64,000 nucleotides of DNA from Sphingomonas_L flavalba_A. GTDB lineage: Bacteria > Pseudomonadota > Alphaproteobacteria > Sphingomonadales > Sphingomonadaceae. Position 1 is the first letter of the stretch, and each line of letters opens with the position of its first letter. Shown here piece after piece: positions 15,933 to 24,121 of the stretch. The DNA is taken from assembly GCF_047553045.1 (NCBI RefSeq), contig NZ_CP180208.1, forward strand, positions 2,418,001 through 2,482,000. Reading direction: 5' to 3'. The position numbers and the translations under genes were made by a program. The notes under the pieces were generated by a model that saw only the letters and a program-made list of their open reading frames with translations, did no database searches and was not told the origin of the DNA.

Positions 15933-18055
15933 AGATAGGCCCGCCGGTCATGTGCCGTGCGCTCCCGCCGCAGCCGGCCGATCAGCGACAGCGCGCCGCC
16001 GAGCGCGATCAACCCGCCGCCACCCCAGATCAGCGTCACGAATGGCTTCCACCACAGCCGCAACTGCCAGCGGCCGTCATCGTCGCCCTTGCCGAGCACC
16101 ACGTAGAGCTGGCCGTCGAGGCGGGTGGCAATCGCCGATTCGTTGGTCTCGGTCGGCGGGTTGGGGAAGAAGCGCGCCTGCGGTTTCAGCGTCACCGGCG
16201 CGCCATCGCCCCGCCGCGCGACAATCGTCCCTTCCAGCGCGGTCCAGTTCGGCCCGGCGATCGGGTCGACGCCGACGAAGCGGACGCTGTACGGGCCGAC
16301 CGCCACTGTGTCGCCCGGCCGCGCCGCGACCAGCTTCTCCTTGGTGAAGGAGCTCTCGCTCGCCATGCCAAACAGGCTGACCGCGATACCGAGATGGGCG
16401 ATGACCATGCCCCAGGTGAACAGCGGCGTGCGGCGCAGGTTGCGCTTCCACAGCGGCGCCAGGCTGGCGGCGCCGACCCCGGTCGCCAACGTCAGGCCAA
16501 GCAGCGGCAAGACGCCGATCGGGCTGACGAGCAGCACCACGCCCAGCGTCACGACGCTCAGCAGCACCGGCAGCGCGATCCGCCGCGCCAGCGCGCCCAG
16601 TTCGTCCCGCCGCCAGCGCAGCAGCGGCCCGGCGGCCATCAGCGCGACGAGGATCAGCGCCAGCGGCCCGGCGGCGGCGTTGAAATAAGGGGGGCCGACC
16701 GACAGCTTCTCGCCGTTCACCGCCTCCACCCCCAGCGGATAGAGCGTGCCGACCAGCACGACGCCGAGGATCGCGCTCAGCAGCAGATTGTTGCCGACCA
16801 GCGCGCCCTCGCGGCTGACCGGGTCGAACGGCGTGCCCTCGCGGATCGTCGGCGCGCGCAGCGCGAACAGCGCCAGCGCCCCGCCGATGTAAAGGATCAG
16901 CAGCGCCAGGATGAAGCTGCCCCGGCGCGGATCGACGGCAAAGGCGTGGACGCTGGTCAATATACCGGACCGGACGAGGAAAGTGCCGATCATCGACATC
17001 GAGAAGGCGACGACCGCCAGCATCACCGTCCACGTCCGCAGCCCCTGCCGCGTCGCCAGCACCGTCACCGAATGGAGCAGCGCCGTCGCCGCCAGCCAGG
17101 GCATCAGCGACGCATTCTCCACCGGGTCCCAGAACCACCAGCCGCCCCAGCCCAGCTCGTAATACGCCCAATAGCTGCCGGCGGTGATGCCGATGGTCAG
17201 CATGATCCACGCCGCCAGCACCCACGGCCGCATCGCCCGGGCGAAATCGGCGCCGACGTCGCGGGTCACAAGCGCGCCGACCGCGAAGGAAAAGGCGACC
17301 GACAGGCCGACATAGCCGAGGTAGAGTGTCGGCGGGTGGAAGGCGAGGCCGGGGTCCTGCAACAGCGGGTTCAACCCCATGCCGTCCGCCGGTGCCGGGT
17401 TGAGCCGCGCGAACGGGTTCGATGCGAACAGCAGGAAGGCGTAGAACCCAATCCCGATCGCCGCCTGCGCCGCCAGCGTCGCGATCAGCGTCGGCTCGCG
17501 CAGCCGCCGCTCCGCGACGCCGACCAGCGCGCCGGCGACGGCGAGGATCGTCACCCACATCAGCATCGACCCTTCGTGGTTGCCCCACGCGCCGGCCCAT
17601 TTGTAGAGCATAGGCTTCATCGAATGGCTGTTCTCGACGACCAGCTTCACCGACATGTCGGACCGCACGAACAGAACGATCAGACAGGCAAAGGCAAACA
17701 GCGCCAGCACCCCCTGCACGATCGCCAGCGGCCGGATCGCGGCGCCCAGCGCGGCGGCACCGGGCCCTCCCCCCACGCCGCCCATCCCGAGCGAAGTCGA
17801 GGGACCCGCACGGGCTTCCCCCCCTCCGTCCATCCCGAGCGTAGTCGAGGGACCTCCGATGGCTGGCCCGGTGCGTCCCTCGACTACGCTCGGGATGGAC
17901 GAGGTAGAGAATGGCTGGGATGTGGCTTTGCCCGCCCCATCACCCGCGCCGGGGGCAACCCCCGCCGCCCGGAGCGCGGACAGGCCGAGCACCAGTTGCA
18001 GCGCCGCCAGCGCCGCCGCCAGCCACAGGGCGGCAAGGCCCGCCTCGGCGATCAT
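15929..18055 (-). CDS. ccmF: Heme lyase subunit CcmF with an in-frame repeat-derived insertion
   Basis: CcmF is the multi-pass membrane subunit of the system I cytochrome c heme lyase. It has the tryptophan-rich heme-handling motif WGGWWFWDPVENASLMPW, with an earlier HEGSMLMW block. At 708 residues it is about 55 longer than typical. The excess lies between the first and second membrane helices and is a low-complexity, Gly/Pro/Ser-rich stretch. It is encoded by three copies of a dispersed 22-nt repeat and reads SIPSVVEG, STTLGMDG and STSLGMGG. The frame is intact, so the loop probably tolerates the insert. The start overlaps the ccmE stop (ATGA). Confidence 0.95.
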   Translation of the reverse strand: MIAEAGLAALWLAAALAALQLVLGLSALRAAGVAPGAGDGAGKATSQPFSTSSIPSVVEGRTGPAIGGPSTTLGMDGGGEARAGPSTSLGMGGVGGGPGAAALGAAIRPLAIVQGVLALFAFACLIVLFVRSDMSVKLVVENSHSMKPMLYKWAGAWGNHEGSMLMWVTILAVAGALVGVAERRLREPTLIATLAAQAAIGIGFYAFLLFASNPFARLNPAPADGMGLNPLLQDPGLAFHPPTLYLGYVGLSVAFSFAVGALVTRDVGADFARAMRPWVLAAWIMLTIGITAGSYWAYYELGWGGWWFWDPVENASLMPWLAATALLHSVTVLATRQGLRTWTVMLAVVAFSMSMIGTFLVRSGILTSVHAFAVDPRRGSFILALLILYIGGALALFALRAPTIREGTPFDPVSREGALVGNNLLLSAILGVVLVGTLYPLGVEAVNGEKLSVGPPYFNAAAGPLALILVALMAAGPLLRWRRDELGALARRIALPVLLSVVTLGVVLLVSPIGVLPLLGLTLATGVGAASLAPLWKRNLRRTPLFTWGMVIAHLGIAVSLFGMASESSFTKEKLVAARPGDTVAVGPYSVRFVGVDPIAGPNWTALEGTIVARRGDGAPVTLKPQARFFPNPPTETNESAIATRLDGQLYVVLGKGDDDGRWQLRLWWKPFVTLIWGGGGLIALGGALSLIGRLRRERTAHDRRAYL
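17783..17901. repeat. Three copies of a 22-nt dispersed repeat inside ccmF
   Basis: Copies are at 17783-17804 (CATCCCGAGCGAAGTCGAGG plus GA), 17831-17852 (one base different) and, inverted, 17876-17897. The second and third form a perfect 26-bp inverted repeat (17827-17852 and 17876-17901) around a 23-nt spacer. This motif is a common dispersed, usually intergenic repeat in sphingomonads (from general knowledge, not searched here). Here it sits within coding DNA, in frame. Confidence 0.9.
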
Positions 18056-18489
18056 TGCTCCAGCGTCTCGGTCTTGTGCTCGGCGCCGGCCAGTTGCGGC
18101 GGCATGTAGCGTTCGTCATGCTTGGCAAGAATGGTGTCGGCGTCAAACACGCCGTCGGTGCCGAACCGGCCGTCGGCGACAACGCCGCTATTTTCCTTGA
18201 ACAGATCCGGCACGATGCCGGTGTACCGGACCGGCACGGTCGCGCCCCCGTCGGCGACGGTGAAGCGGATAGTGACGCCGTCCGGCTCGCGGACGATCGA
18301 CTTGTCGGCGACCATGCCGCCCAGCCGCATCGCCTGCCCCGGCGGCACCCCGCCCAGCCGGGCGATGTCGGCGGGGGAATAGAAATAGGCGGCCTGATCG
18401 CGCAATGCCGACATGGCGAGCAGGGTCGCGCCGATCATCGCCGCCACGGCCAGCAGCACCAGCACCAGCCGCTGATGTTTCGCCTTCAT
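18052..18489 (-). CDS. ccmE: Heme chaperone CcmE
   Basis: CcmE is a periplasmic heme chaperone that binds heme covalently through a histidine and hands it to CcmF. An N-terminal membrane anchor (RLVLVLLAVAAMIGATLLAM) is followed by an OB-fold beta-barrel (FYSPADIA, LGGMVADKSI, VPVRYTGIVPDLF). The signature LAKHDERYMP contains the heme-binding His124 and Tyr128. Length is 145 residues. It overlaps ccmD and ccmF by 4 nt each. Confidence 0.97.
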   Translation of the reverse strand: MKAKHQRLVLVLLAVAAMIGATLLAMSALRDQAAYFYSPADIARLGGVPPGQAMRLGGMVADKSIVREPDGVTIRFTVADGGATVPVRYTGIVPDLFKENSGVVADGRFGTDGVFDADTILAKHDERYMPPQLAGAEHKTETLEQ

Positions 18490-18617
18490 CGGTCGCGCCG
18501 CAGGTCGGCGGAAGCTTTTTCGGCGGCCCGCATCGCCAGCCAGGCCCAGACACCGGCGGCAAGGGTGCCGCCGATCGTCACCGCATAGGCGGCGATCACG
18601 AACGGCCAGGGGTTCAT
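18486..18617 (-). CDS. ccmD: Heme exporter subunit CcmD
   Basis: This 43-residue protein has one membrane helix (PFVIAAYAVTIGGTLAAGVW) and a charged C-terminus (RAAEKASADLRRDR), the standard CcmD plan. CcmD helps release holo-CcmE from the CcmABC complex. It overlaps the ccmC stop by 4 nt at its start and ccmE by 4 nt at its end, which settles both ends of this very small gene. Confidence 0.9.
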   Translation of the reverse strand: MNPWPFVIAAYAVTIGGTLAAGVWAWLAMRAAEKASADLRRDR

Positions 18618-19330
18618 ACCGCCGCCATCCGCCGCAGCCGCGCCTCGACCTTGGCGCGGGCGAGCAGCGTGCGCATCCGCATCAGCACGATCGCTGCGAA
18701 GATCAGGGTGAAGCCAAGCGCGGAAAAGATCAGCGGATAAAGGATCGCCGCGTCGATTTTCGATCCGCCAAGCGTGATGCTCGCCGGCTGGTGCAGGCTG
18801 TTCCACCAGACGACGGACCGGTTGATGATCGGGATGTTGACCGCGCCGACCAGCCCGAAGATCGCCGTCGCGCGGCTGACCCCGCTGCGCTCGTCGCCGG
18901 CGTTGGCCAGCGCGATATAGCCGAAATAGAGGAACAGCAGCACCAGCATCGACGTCATCCGCCCGTCCCACTGCCACCATGTGCCCCAGGCCGGGCGGCC
19001 CCACAGCGACCCGGTCAGCAGGCAGAGCGCGGTGAACAGCGCACCCGGCACCGCGACCGCCCGCGCCGCAACCCCGGCGAGCGGGTGCCGCCAGACGATC
19101 TGGGCAAGGCTGGCAATGGCGATGCCGGTCCAGCCGCCCATCCCCAGCCAGGCGGCGGGGACGTGAACGTAAAGGATGCGGACCGTCTCGCCCTGCAGAT
19201 AGTCGGGCGGCGACAGGAACAGCCCGGCGTAGAGGCCATATCCGGCCATCAGCACCCCGGCGGCGGCCAGCCACGGCGTCACCGGCCGGGCGATCGCAAG
19301 GAAGCGGGTCGGGTTGGCGAAACCATGCAT
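18614..19330 (-). CDS. ccmC: Heme handling protein CcmC
   Basis: CcmC is a six-helix inner membrane protein that loads heme onto CcmE. The tryptophan-rich motif WGTWWQWD lies at residues 115-122. Flanking periplasmic histidines are His56 (YVHVPAAW) and the later one in WNSLHQPAS. Length is 238 residues. It is the first gene of the ccmCDEFGHI run. The usual ccmA and ccmB ABC-transporter genes are not upstream, where a Leu/Val dehydrogenase lies instead, so they must be elsewhere if present. Confidence 0.96.
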   Translation of the reverse strand: MHGFANPTRFLAIARPVTPWLAAAGVLMAGYGLYAGLFLSPPDYLQGETVRILYVHVPAAWLGMGGWTGIAIASLAQIVWRHPLAGVAARAVAVPGALFTALCLLTGSLWGRPAWGTWWQWDGRMTSMLVLLFLYFGYIALANAGDERSGVSRATAIFGLVGAVNIPIINRSVVWWNSLHQPASITLGGSKIDAAILYPLIFSALGFTLIFAAIVLMRMRTLLARAKVEARLRRMAAV

Positions 19331-19378
19331 CGCCGCCGCCTTAGCGGCTTGGGTCGGCGGTTGGAACCGCCTTCACGC

Positions 19379-20422
19379 TCAACCCCTGCCGATCAGCCGG
19401 CGGGCGATGCGATCGGCGACCGCGGCGGCCGGATCGCCGCTCTCCGCGCTTTCCGCCCACACCTGTTCCAGCCGCTCGGGAATCCGGGCGATCAGCGTGT
19501 CGACTTCGGCCGGTGACGCCTGACCGGCATATTCGAGGGCGACGTTAATGATACCGCCGGCGTTGATCACATAGTCCGGCGCGAACAGGATGCCGCGCGC
19601 GTGGATGCGGGCGCCGTCCGCGTCGGTCGCCAGCTGGTTGTTGGCCGATCCGGCGACAATGGCGACGCGCAGCGCGGCGATCGATTCGGCATCCAGCACC
19701 GCGCCCAGCGCGCAGGGGCTGAGGATGTCGGCCTCCACCGTCAGGATCGCATCCTTGTCGACGGCGGTCGCGCCCAGTTCCGCGGCCAGCGCCTTCGCCT
19801 TGGCGCCGTCGAAATCGGCCAACGTCAGCCGCGCGCCATCCGCCGCCAGCAGCCGGGCGAGCGCGCCGCCGACGCTGCCGACGCCCTGAATGGCGACGTG
19901 GACGCCACGCATGTCGGTCCGGCCCAACGCCCGCGCCGCCGCCGCGCGGATGCCGAGATGGACTCCGCGCGCGGTGTATGGCCCCGGATCGCCGCCGACC
20001 GCGCCCGCCGCCGCCGGCAGGCCGGAAACAAATTTGGTCTGTTCGGCGATCGCGACGACGTCGCCGGTCGAAATGCCGACATCTTCCGCCGCGACATAGC
20101 GGCCGTCGAACGAATCGATCGCCCGGCCGAAGGCGGCGAGCATCGCCGGCGTCTTGGTCCCGGCCGCATCGGCGAGGATCACCGATTTGCCGCCCCCGAA
20201 CGGCAGCCCGGCCATCGCGTTCTTGTAGCTCATCCCCCGCGACAGCCGCAGCGCGTCGATGATCGCGGCGCGCGGTTCGGCATAATGCCAGAAACGGATG
20301 CCGCCCGCCGCCGGGCCAAGAGCGGTCGAGTGAATCGCGATGACCGCGTTCAGACCGCTCGCCGGGTCGTGATAGAGATGAACGCCTTCGTGATCGTCGA
20401 AATCGGGATAATCCCAGGCCAC
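19379..20422 (-). CDS. Leucine/valine (Glu/Leu/Phe/Val family) dehydrogenase
   Basis: This NAD-dependent enzyme oxidatively deaminates branched-chain amino acids. The N-terminal domain carries LGPAAGGIRFW and the catalytic-lysine region SYKNAMAGLPFGGGKSVI. The C-terminal Rossmann domain carries VAIQGVGSVGGALARLL. The 347-residue length matches leucine dehydrogenases. The GTG at 20422 is chosen because AGGGA lies about 8 nt upstream; the frame remains open further upstream only because it reads through the tRNA-His gene. Substrate choice among Leu, Val and Phe cannot be decided from sequence alone. Confidence 0.92.
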   Translation of the reverse strand: MAWDYPDFDDHEGVHLYHDPASGLNAVIAIHSTALGPAAGGIRFWHYAEPRAAIIDALRLSRGMSYKNAMAGLPFGGGKSVILADAAGTKTPAMLAAFGRAIDSFDGRYVAAEDVGISTGDVVAIAEQTKFVSGLPAAAGAVGGDPGPYTARGVHLGIRAAAARALGRTDMRGVHVAIQGVGSVGGALARLLAADGARLTLADFDGAKAKALAAELGATAVDKDAILTVEADILSPCALGAVLDAESIAALRVAIVAGSANNQLATDADGARIHARGILFAPDYVINAGGIINVALEYAGQASPAEVDTLIARIPERLEQVWAESAESGDPAAAVADRIARRLIGRG

Positions 20423-20451
20423 GCCGAAGTCCCTGTGCGGTAGGAAGAAAA

Positions 20452-20529
20452 TGGGGCGACTGACGGGACTTGAACCCGCAACTTCCGGCATCACAAGCCG
20501 GCGCTCTAACCAATTGAACTACAGTCGCC
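20452..20529 (-). tRNA. tRNA-His (anticodon GTG)
   Basis: A full cloverleaf can be drawn on the minus strand. The acceptor stem is GCGACTG/CAGTCGC with an encoded extra G at position -1 facing C73, the hallmark of tRNA-His. The D arm is GTTCAATTGGTTAGAGC. The anticodon arm is CCGGC-TTGTGAT-GCCGG with anticodon GTG. The T arm contains GGGTTCAAGTCCC, and CCA is encoded. It lies 29 bp upstream of the Leu/Val dehydrogenase on the same strand. Confidence 0.97.
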
Positions 20530-20631
20530 GCAAAACGGCCCGCCGGGCCGCGGCGGCACATAAGGGCGCCACCCCCCAAGCGTCAAGCAAAGCCGCTTGA
20601 CCCGGTGACCGATCCTTCGCAACGCAGGCCG

Positions 20632-21267
20632 ATGCAAAGCACCGATACCGACATCGCCGCAACCATCGCCGGCCGGCCCGGCGTGCAGCGCGTACCGTCA
20701 CCGAAACTGACGCTGTTTATCGCCCGCGCCTTCCTGACCCCGGCGGAATGTACCGAACTGGTCGCCCTGATCGACGCCGGGCGGCGGCCGTCGACGGTTG
20801 CCGACTATAACGGCGACAACGCCTTCCGGACCAGCGAGACCTGCGATCTGGACGGCGCCAACCCGGCGGTCGCCGCGGTCGAGGCGCGAATCGCCGCCTT
20901 CACCGGCCTCGATCCAAAGCATGGCGAACCGCTGCAGGGCCAGCGTTATGCCATCGGGCAGGAATTCAAGGCGCATACCGACTATTTCGAACCGGACGGC
21001 CCGGATTTCGCGCGCTTCTGCAGCGTCGCCGGCAACCGCAGCTGGACGGTGATGGTCTATCTGAACGAAACCGAAGCGGGCGGCGCCACCCGGTTCAAGG
21101 CGATCGACAAGATCGTCCAGCCGGAAACCGGCAAGCTGCTCGCCTGGAACAACCGGCGGCCGGACCTGACGCCGAACCCGTCGACCATCCACCACGGCAT
21201 GAAGGTCCGCGCCGGGACCAAATACGTCATCACCAAATGGTTCCGCGAACGGCCCTGGGGCTGGTAA
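20632..21267 (+). CDS. 2OG-Fe(II) oxygenase, prolyl-4-hydroxylase-like
   Basis: The protein has the double-stranded beta-helix iron site of prolyl 4-hydroxylases: His115 and Asp117 (AHTDYFEP), a distal histidine in STIHHGMKV (His188), and Lys197 (AGTKYVITKWF) for 2-oxoglutarate. The N-terminal part matches the family (FLTPAECTELVALID). The ATG at 20632 gives 211 residues; a GTG at 20605 would add nine residues and cannot be excluded, as neither has a strong Shine-Dalgarno. The substrate in bacteria is unknown; small protein or peptide prolines are possible. It is convergent with the TonB receptor gene. Confidence 0.88.
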   Translation: MQSTDTDIAATIAGRPGVQRVPSPKLTLFIARAFLTPAECTELVALIDAGRRPSTVADYNGDNAFRTSETCDLDGANPAVAAVEARIAAFTGLDPKHGEPLQGQRYAIGQEFKAHTDYFEPDGPDFARFCSVAGNRSWTVMVYLNETEAGGATRFKAIDKIVQPETGKLLAWNNRRPDLTPNPSTIHHGMKVRAGTKYVITKWFRERPWGW

Positions 21268-21346
21268 CGGGCCGTTCGCGGGCGCGGCGCGCAAGCGCGG
21301 CCTGCGCCGGGGCCGCCCGCTGGGCCGGGCTGCCCCGAAGCGGGAC

Positions 21347-24043
21347 TTACAGCTTCACCCCGATCCCGACCGAGAAGGACATGCCGGGGATATAGCGGTT
21401 ATAGTAGATCCGGTTGGCGCCGGCCTGCTGAAACTCGCGATATTTCTGGTTGGTGATGTTGCGCGCTTCGAACTTCATCTCCGCCTCGACGCCGAACAGC
21501 GACACACCCTGACGGGCAACGAAGTCCAGCCGCAGGCCCGGCCGCTCGCGCACGTCGGGCTGGCCGGACGGGCCGCGCGTCGTCACCCGGTCGCTGGCGT
21601 AGCTGAGCAGCAGCGTCTGCTGCGACAGCCGGTCGGTATCCTCCAGGCCGATCTGCAGGTTGACCAGATGGTCGGACTGTCCGGTCATCGGCGCGCCGTC
21701 GTGGAAGAAATTCAGCGCCGGCTGGACGACGCCGTTGATCACCGTCACATCGCCGGCGCCGACCTTCAGCTTCGACTGGGTATAGGTATAGTTGCCGATC
21801 AGGATGAGCCGCCGGCTGGCGAAGAAATCGCTGTCGGACCAGCGCGACAGATCGATATGCTTCTGCGCCTCGATCTCGATGCCATACAGGTCGGCCTTCG
21901 GCGCGTTGGCGAAGCTGGTTGTGATGTCGGAACTGAAGATCGACGAATAGGCTTCGATCGGGTTGTCCAGCTTCTTGTAGAAGCCGGCGAACGTCACCCG
22001 CTGTTCCGGCGCGAAGAACCATTCGTAGCGCGCCTCGGCATTCCACAACGTGCTGTCGACCAGCGACGGGTTGCCCTGAAAGGTGCGGTTCGAATCGGTG
22101 TCGATATAGACCTGGCGGATCAGCTCGCGGAACTGCGGCCGCGCCAGCGTGCGCGAACCGTTGAAACGCAACTGCATCTGCGGCGCGACGTCGATCGTCG
22201 CGGTCAGCGCCGGCAGCCAGTAATCCTTCTTCAACCGGGTGTTGAACGCGGTGCCCAGCCCGGTGCCGAACAGGTCGACCGCCTCCACCGTCTGCAAACC
22301 CCGCTCGTAGCGGACGCCGGCGGTGATATTCACCGTCGGCAACACCTGCGCGATGACCTGGCCGTAACCGGCGTGAACGGTCAGCCCGGCATCGAACGCG
22401 GCGGTGCCGTCGCTCGCCGTCGTTTCCAGCAGGGTGATGCCGTAGGTCTGGATCGTGTAGTCGGACAGCAGATAGTCCGGCCGCAGCTGCTGCACCGAAA
22501 CCGGCAACCCGGCGGCGCGGTACTGGAACGCCCGGCGCACGGATGTGCGGGCGGTGTCGGAATAGGCATAGCCGGCACCCAGCTTCAGCGCCGGGCTGAT
22601 CCGGTAGCCAAGATCAATGCCGCCGGAATAGAGATTCTCGTCCAGATCGCTGAACGCGACGCTGGCGTCGCCCTTGTTGCCGCCCAGATCGTTGACGAAC
22701 TTGGCGCCGGTCGGGTCGGCGGCCTGATTGGTGCGGACGTAGGTAAAGCTGCGCTCGTACGGCGCCTCGCGCTGCGAATTGGCATAACCGCCGCGCAGGT
22801 CGAGGTTGACGTCGCCAAGGGTGAACGCGCCGACCAGCTGGGTATTGATCAACTGGCGCTCGTACCAGGCGGTGCCCTGTTTCAGGATGTCGCGGCCCTG
22901 CTGGTTGGCGTCGGTCCCGGTGGACAGATCGGCCTGCTTCAGCGTGTCGCGAATGTAGAGGTTGGTCCAGCGGATGCGGTTGTCGCCGAAATCGAGGCCG
23001 AAACCGACCAGCCCGTTCACGACAACGCGGTTGTCGGTGATGACGTGATTATAGCTGGTCTGGGTGCCGGACAGGTCGGCGTCGAGCGAAAGCTGCTGCA
23101 GCGTCTGGCGGGTCTGCCATTTGTTGCTGATCCCGGCGGCGGCGATCACGCCCAGCGTCGCGTCGCCGATGGCAAACGACCCGCCACCGCTCAGGTCGAC
23201 GGAGAAATTGACCGGGATGCTGTCGTTTTTCTGGAGCAGGGTGGTGTTGGCGTTGGCCAGGCTCGACGCGATCAGGCCAAGGTCGGCCTTCGAGAAATCG
23301 GCGCCCTCCATGATCGGGTTGCCGCTGGCGAGGGCGGCGGCGAAGCGGCGCGGCATCGCGCGGGCGCCGTCGTCGAAACCGGTCCAGTCGGTCGCGCTAC
23401 CGTAATAGGTGTAACCGAGCTGGCCGGTGGTCTCGCTGTTGCCGCTCAGCGACCCGCTGACCTTGAAGAACGGTTCGTCCGGCGTCGCGATCGTTGTCAG
23501 GTTGATGACGCCGCCGCCGAATTCGCCGGGGAAATTTGCCGAATAGCTTTTCTGGACCAGCGAGGATGCGATCACCTCGGTCGGGAAGATGTCGAGCGGC
23601 ACGACGCGCTTCAGCGGTTCGGGGCTGGGCAGCGGCGAACCGTTGAGCAGCGCCAGCGAATAGCGGTCGCCAAGCCCGCGGACATAGACGAAGCCGGAAC
23701 CGACGACGCTCAGTCCGGTCACGCGTTGCAGCGCACCGGCGATGTCGCCTTCGCCGGTGCGGGCGATGTCGAGGTTGGAGAGGACGGAAATGACCTGCGG
23801 CGACGCCTGTAGCACATCGACATTGGCGCGGCCGGTGACGACGATGTCGTTGTCGGCGCCCCCCGGCACCGAAATATCGACCGATCCCGGCGGGCCTTCG
23901 GCCGGGGCGGCGGGCGCGGCGGCCGGCTCCGGCGCGGCGGCCAGCGCGAGCGTGGTCGGCTGCCCGACCTGGGCGAAGGCCGGCGGCGCGACGATGGCCG
24001 TCGAGGCGAAGAGCAAGCGCGCCAGCGAAAGCGGCTTAGACAT
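21347..24043 (-). CDS. TonB-dependent outer membrane receptor, second gene of a Pho-box-preceded operon
   Basis: The 898-residue protein has a signal peptide ending at PAFAQ, an Ala/Pro-rich spacer, a TonB-box-like region (NDIVVTGRANVDVLQ) near residue 65, a plug domain (GLSVVGSGFVYVRGLGDRYS, FGGGVINLTT) and a 22-strand-type beta-barrel ending in the terminal aromatic/leucine strand FSVGIGVKL. The RGLGDRYS plug is typical of a large alphaproteobacterial and gammaproteobacterial receptor group of mixed substrates. It lies 78 bp downstream of the beta-helix lipoprotein gene on the same strand. A GC-rich hairpin lies in between, and GGGGGGA precedes the ATG. The likely ligand is a phosphorus compound, inferred only from the upstream Pho-box array. 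Confidence 0.93.
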   Translation of the reverse strand: MSKPLSLARLLFASTAIVAPPAFAQVGQPTTLALAAAPEPAAAPAAPAEGPPGSVDISVPGGADNDIVVTGRANVDVLQASPQVISVLSNLDIARTGEGDIAGALQRVTGLSVVGSGFVYVRGLGDRYSLALLNGSPLPSPEPLKRVVPLDIFPTEVIASSLVQKSYSANFPGEFGGGVINLTTIATPDEPFFKVSGSLSGNSETTGQLGYTYYGSATDWTGFDDGARAMPRRFAAALASGNPIMEGADFSKADLGLIASSLANANTTLLQKNDSIPVNFSVDLSGGGSFAIGDATLGVIAAAGISNKWQTRQTLQQLSLDADLSGTQTSYNHVITDNRVVVNGLVGFGLDFGDNRIRWTNLYIRDTLKQADLSTGTDANQQGRDILKQGTAWYERQLINTQLVGAFTLGDVNLDLRGGYANSQREAPYERSFTYVRTNQAADPTGAKFVNDLGGNKGDASVAFSDLDENLYSGGIDLGYRISPALKLGAGYAYSDTARTSVRRAFQYRAAGLPVSVQQLRPDYLLSDYTIQTYGITLLETTASDGTAAFDAGLTVHAGYGQVIAQVLPTVNITAGVRYERGLQTVEAVDLFGTGLGTAFNTRLKKDYWLPALTATIDVAPQMQLRFNGSRTLARPQFRELIRQVYIDTDSNRTFQGNPSLVDSTLWNAEARYEWFFAPEQRVTFAGFYKKLDNPIEAYSSIFSSDITTSFANAPKADLYGIEIEAQKHIDLSRWSDSDFFASRRLILIGNYTYTQSKLKVGAGDVTVINGVVQPALNFFHDGAPMTGQSDHLVNLQIGLEDTDRLSQQTLLLSYASDRVTTRGPSGQPDVRERPGLRLDFVARQGVSLFGVEAEMKFEARNITNQKYREFQQAGANRIYYNRYIPGMSFSVGIGVKL

Positions 24044-24078
24044 GGATGGTCCCCCCGGGGGTCAGCAAGAAACAAGGG

Positions 24079-24111
24079 GCGCGGCGGCGGCGACAGGTGC
24101 CGCCGCCGCGC
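24079..24111. other. GC-rich hairpin between lipoprotein and receptor genes
   Basis: Perfect 12-bp arms (24079-24090 and 24100-24111) surround a 9-nt loop in the 78-bp intercistronic gap. There is no U tract after it on the minus strand. It is more likely an mRNA-stabilising or partial-attenuation element, giving more lipoprotein than receptor, than a full terminator. Confidence 0.6.
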
Positions 24112-24121
24112 ACGATCGGCC

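Noticed and set aside
20423..20494. N-terminal extension of the Leu/Val dehydrogenase reading MPEVAGSSPVSRPIFF
   Set aside because: This is the translated 3' half of tRNA-His, a common artefact; the true start is the GTG at 20422 with a ribosome-binding site.
24079..24111. Hairpin between lipoprotein and TonB receptor as a full terminator splitting the operon
   Set aside because: No U tract follows, and no separate promoter was recognised before the receptor; it is kept as a possible stabilising or attenuating element.
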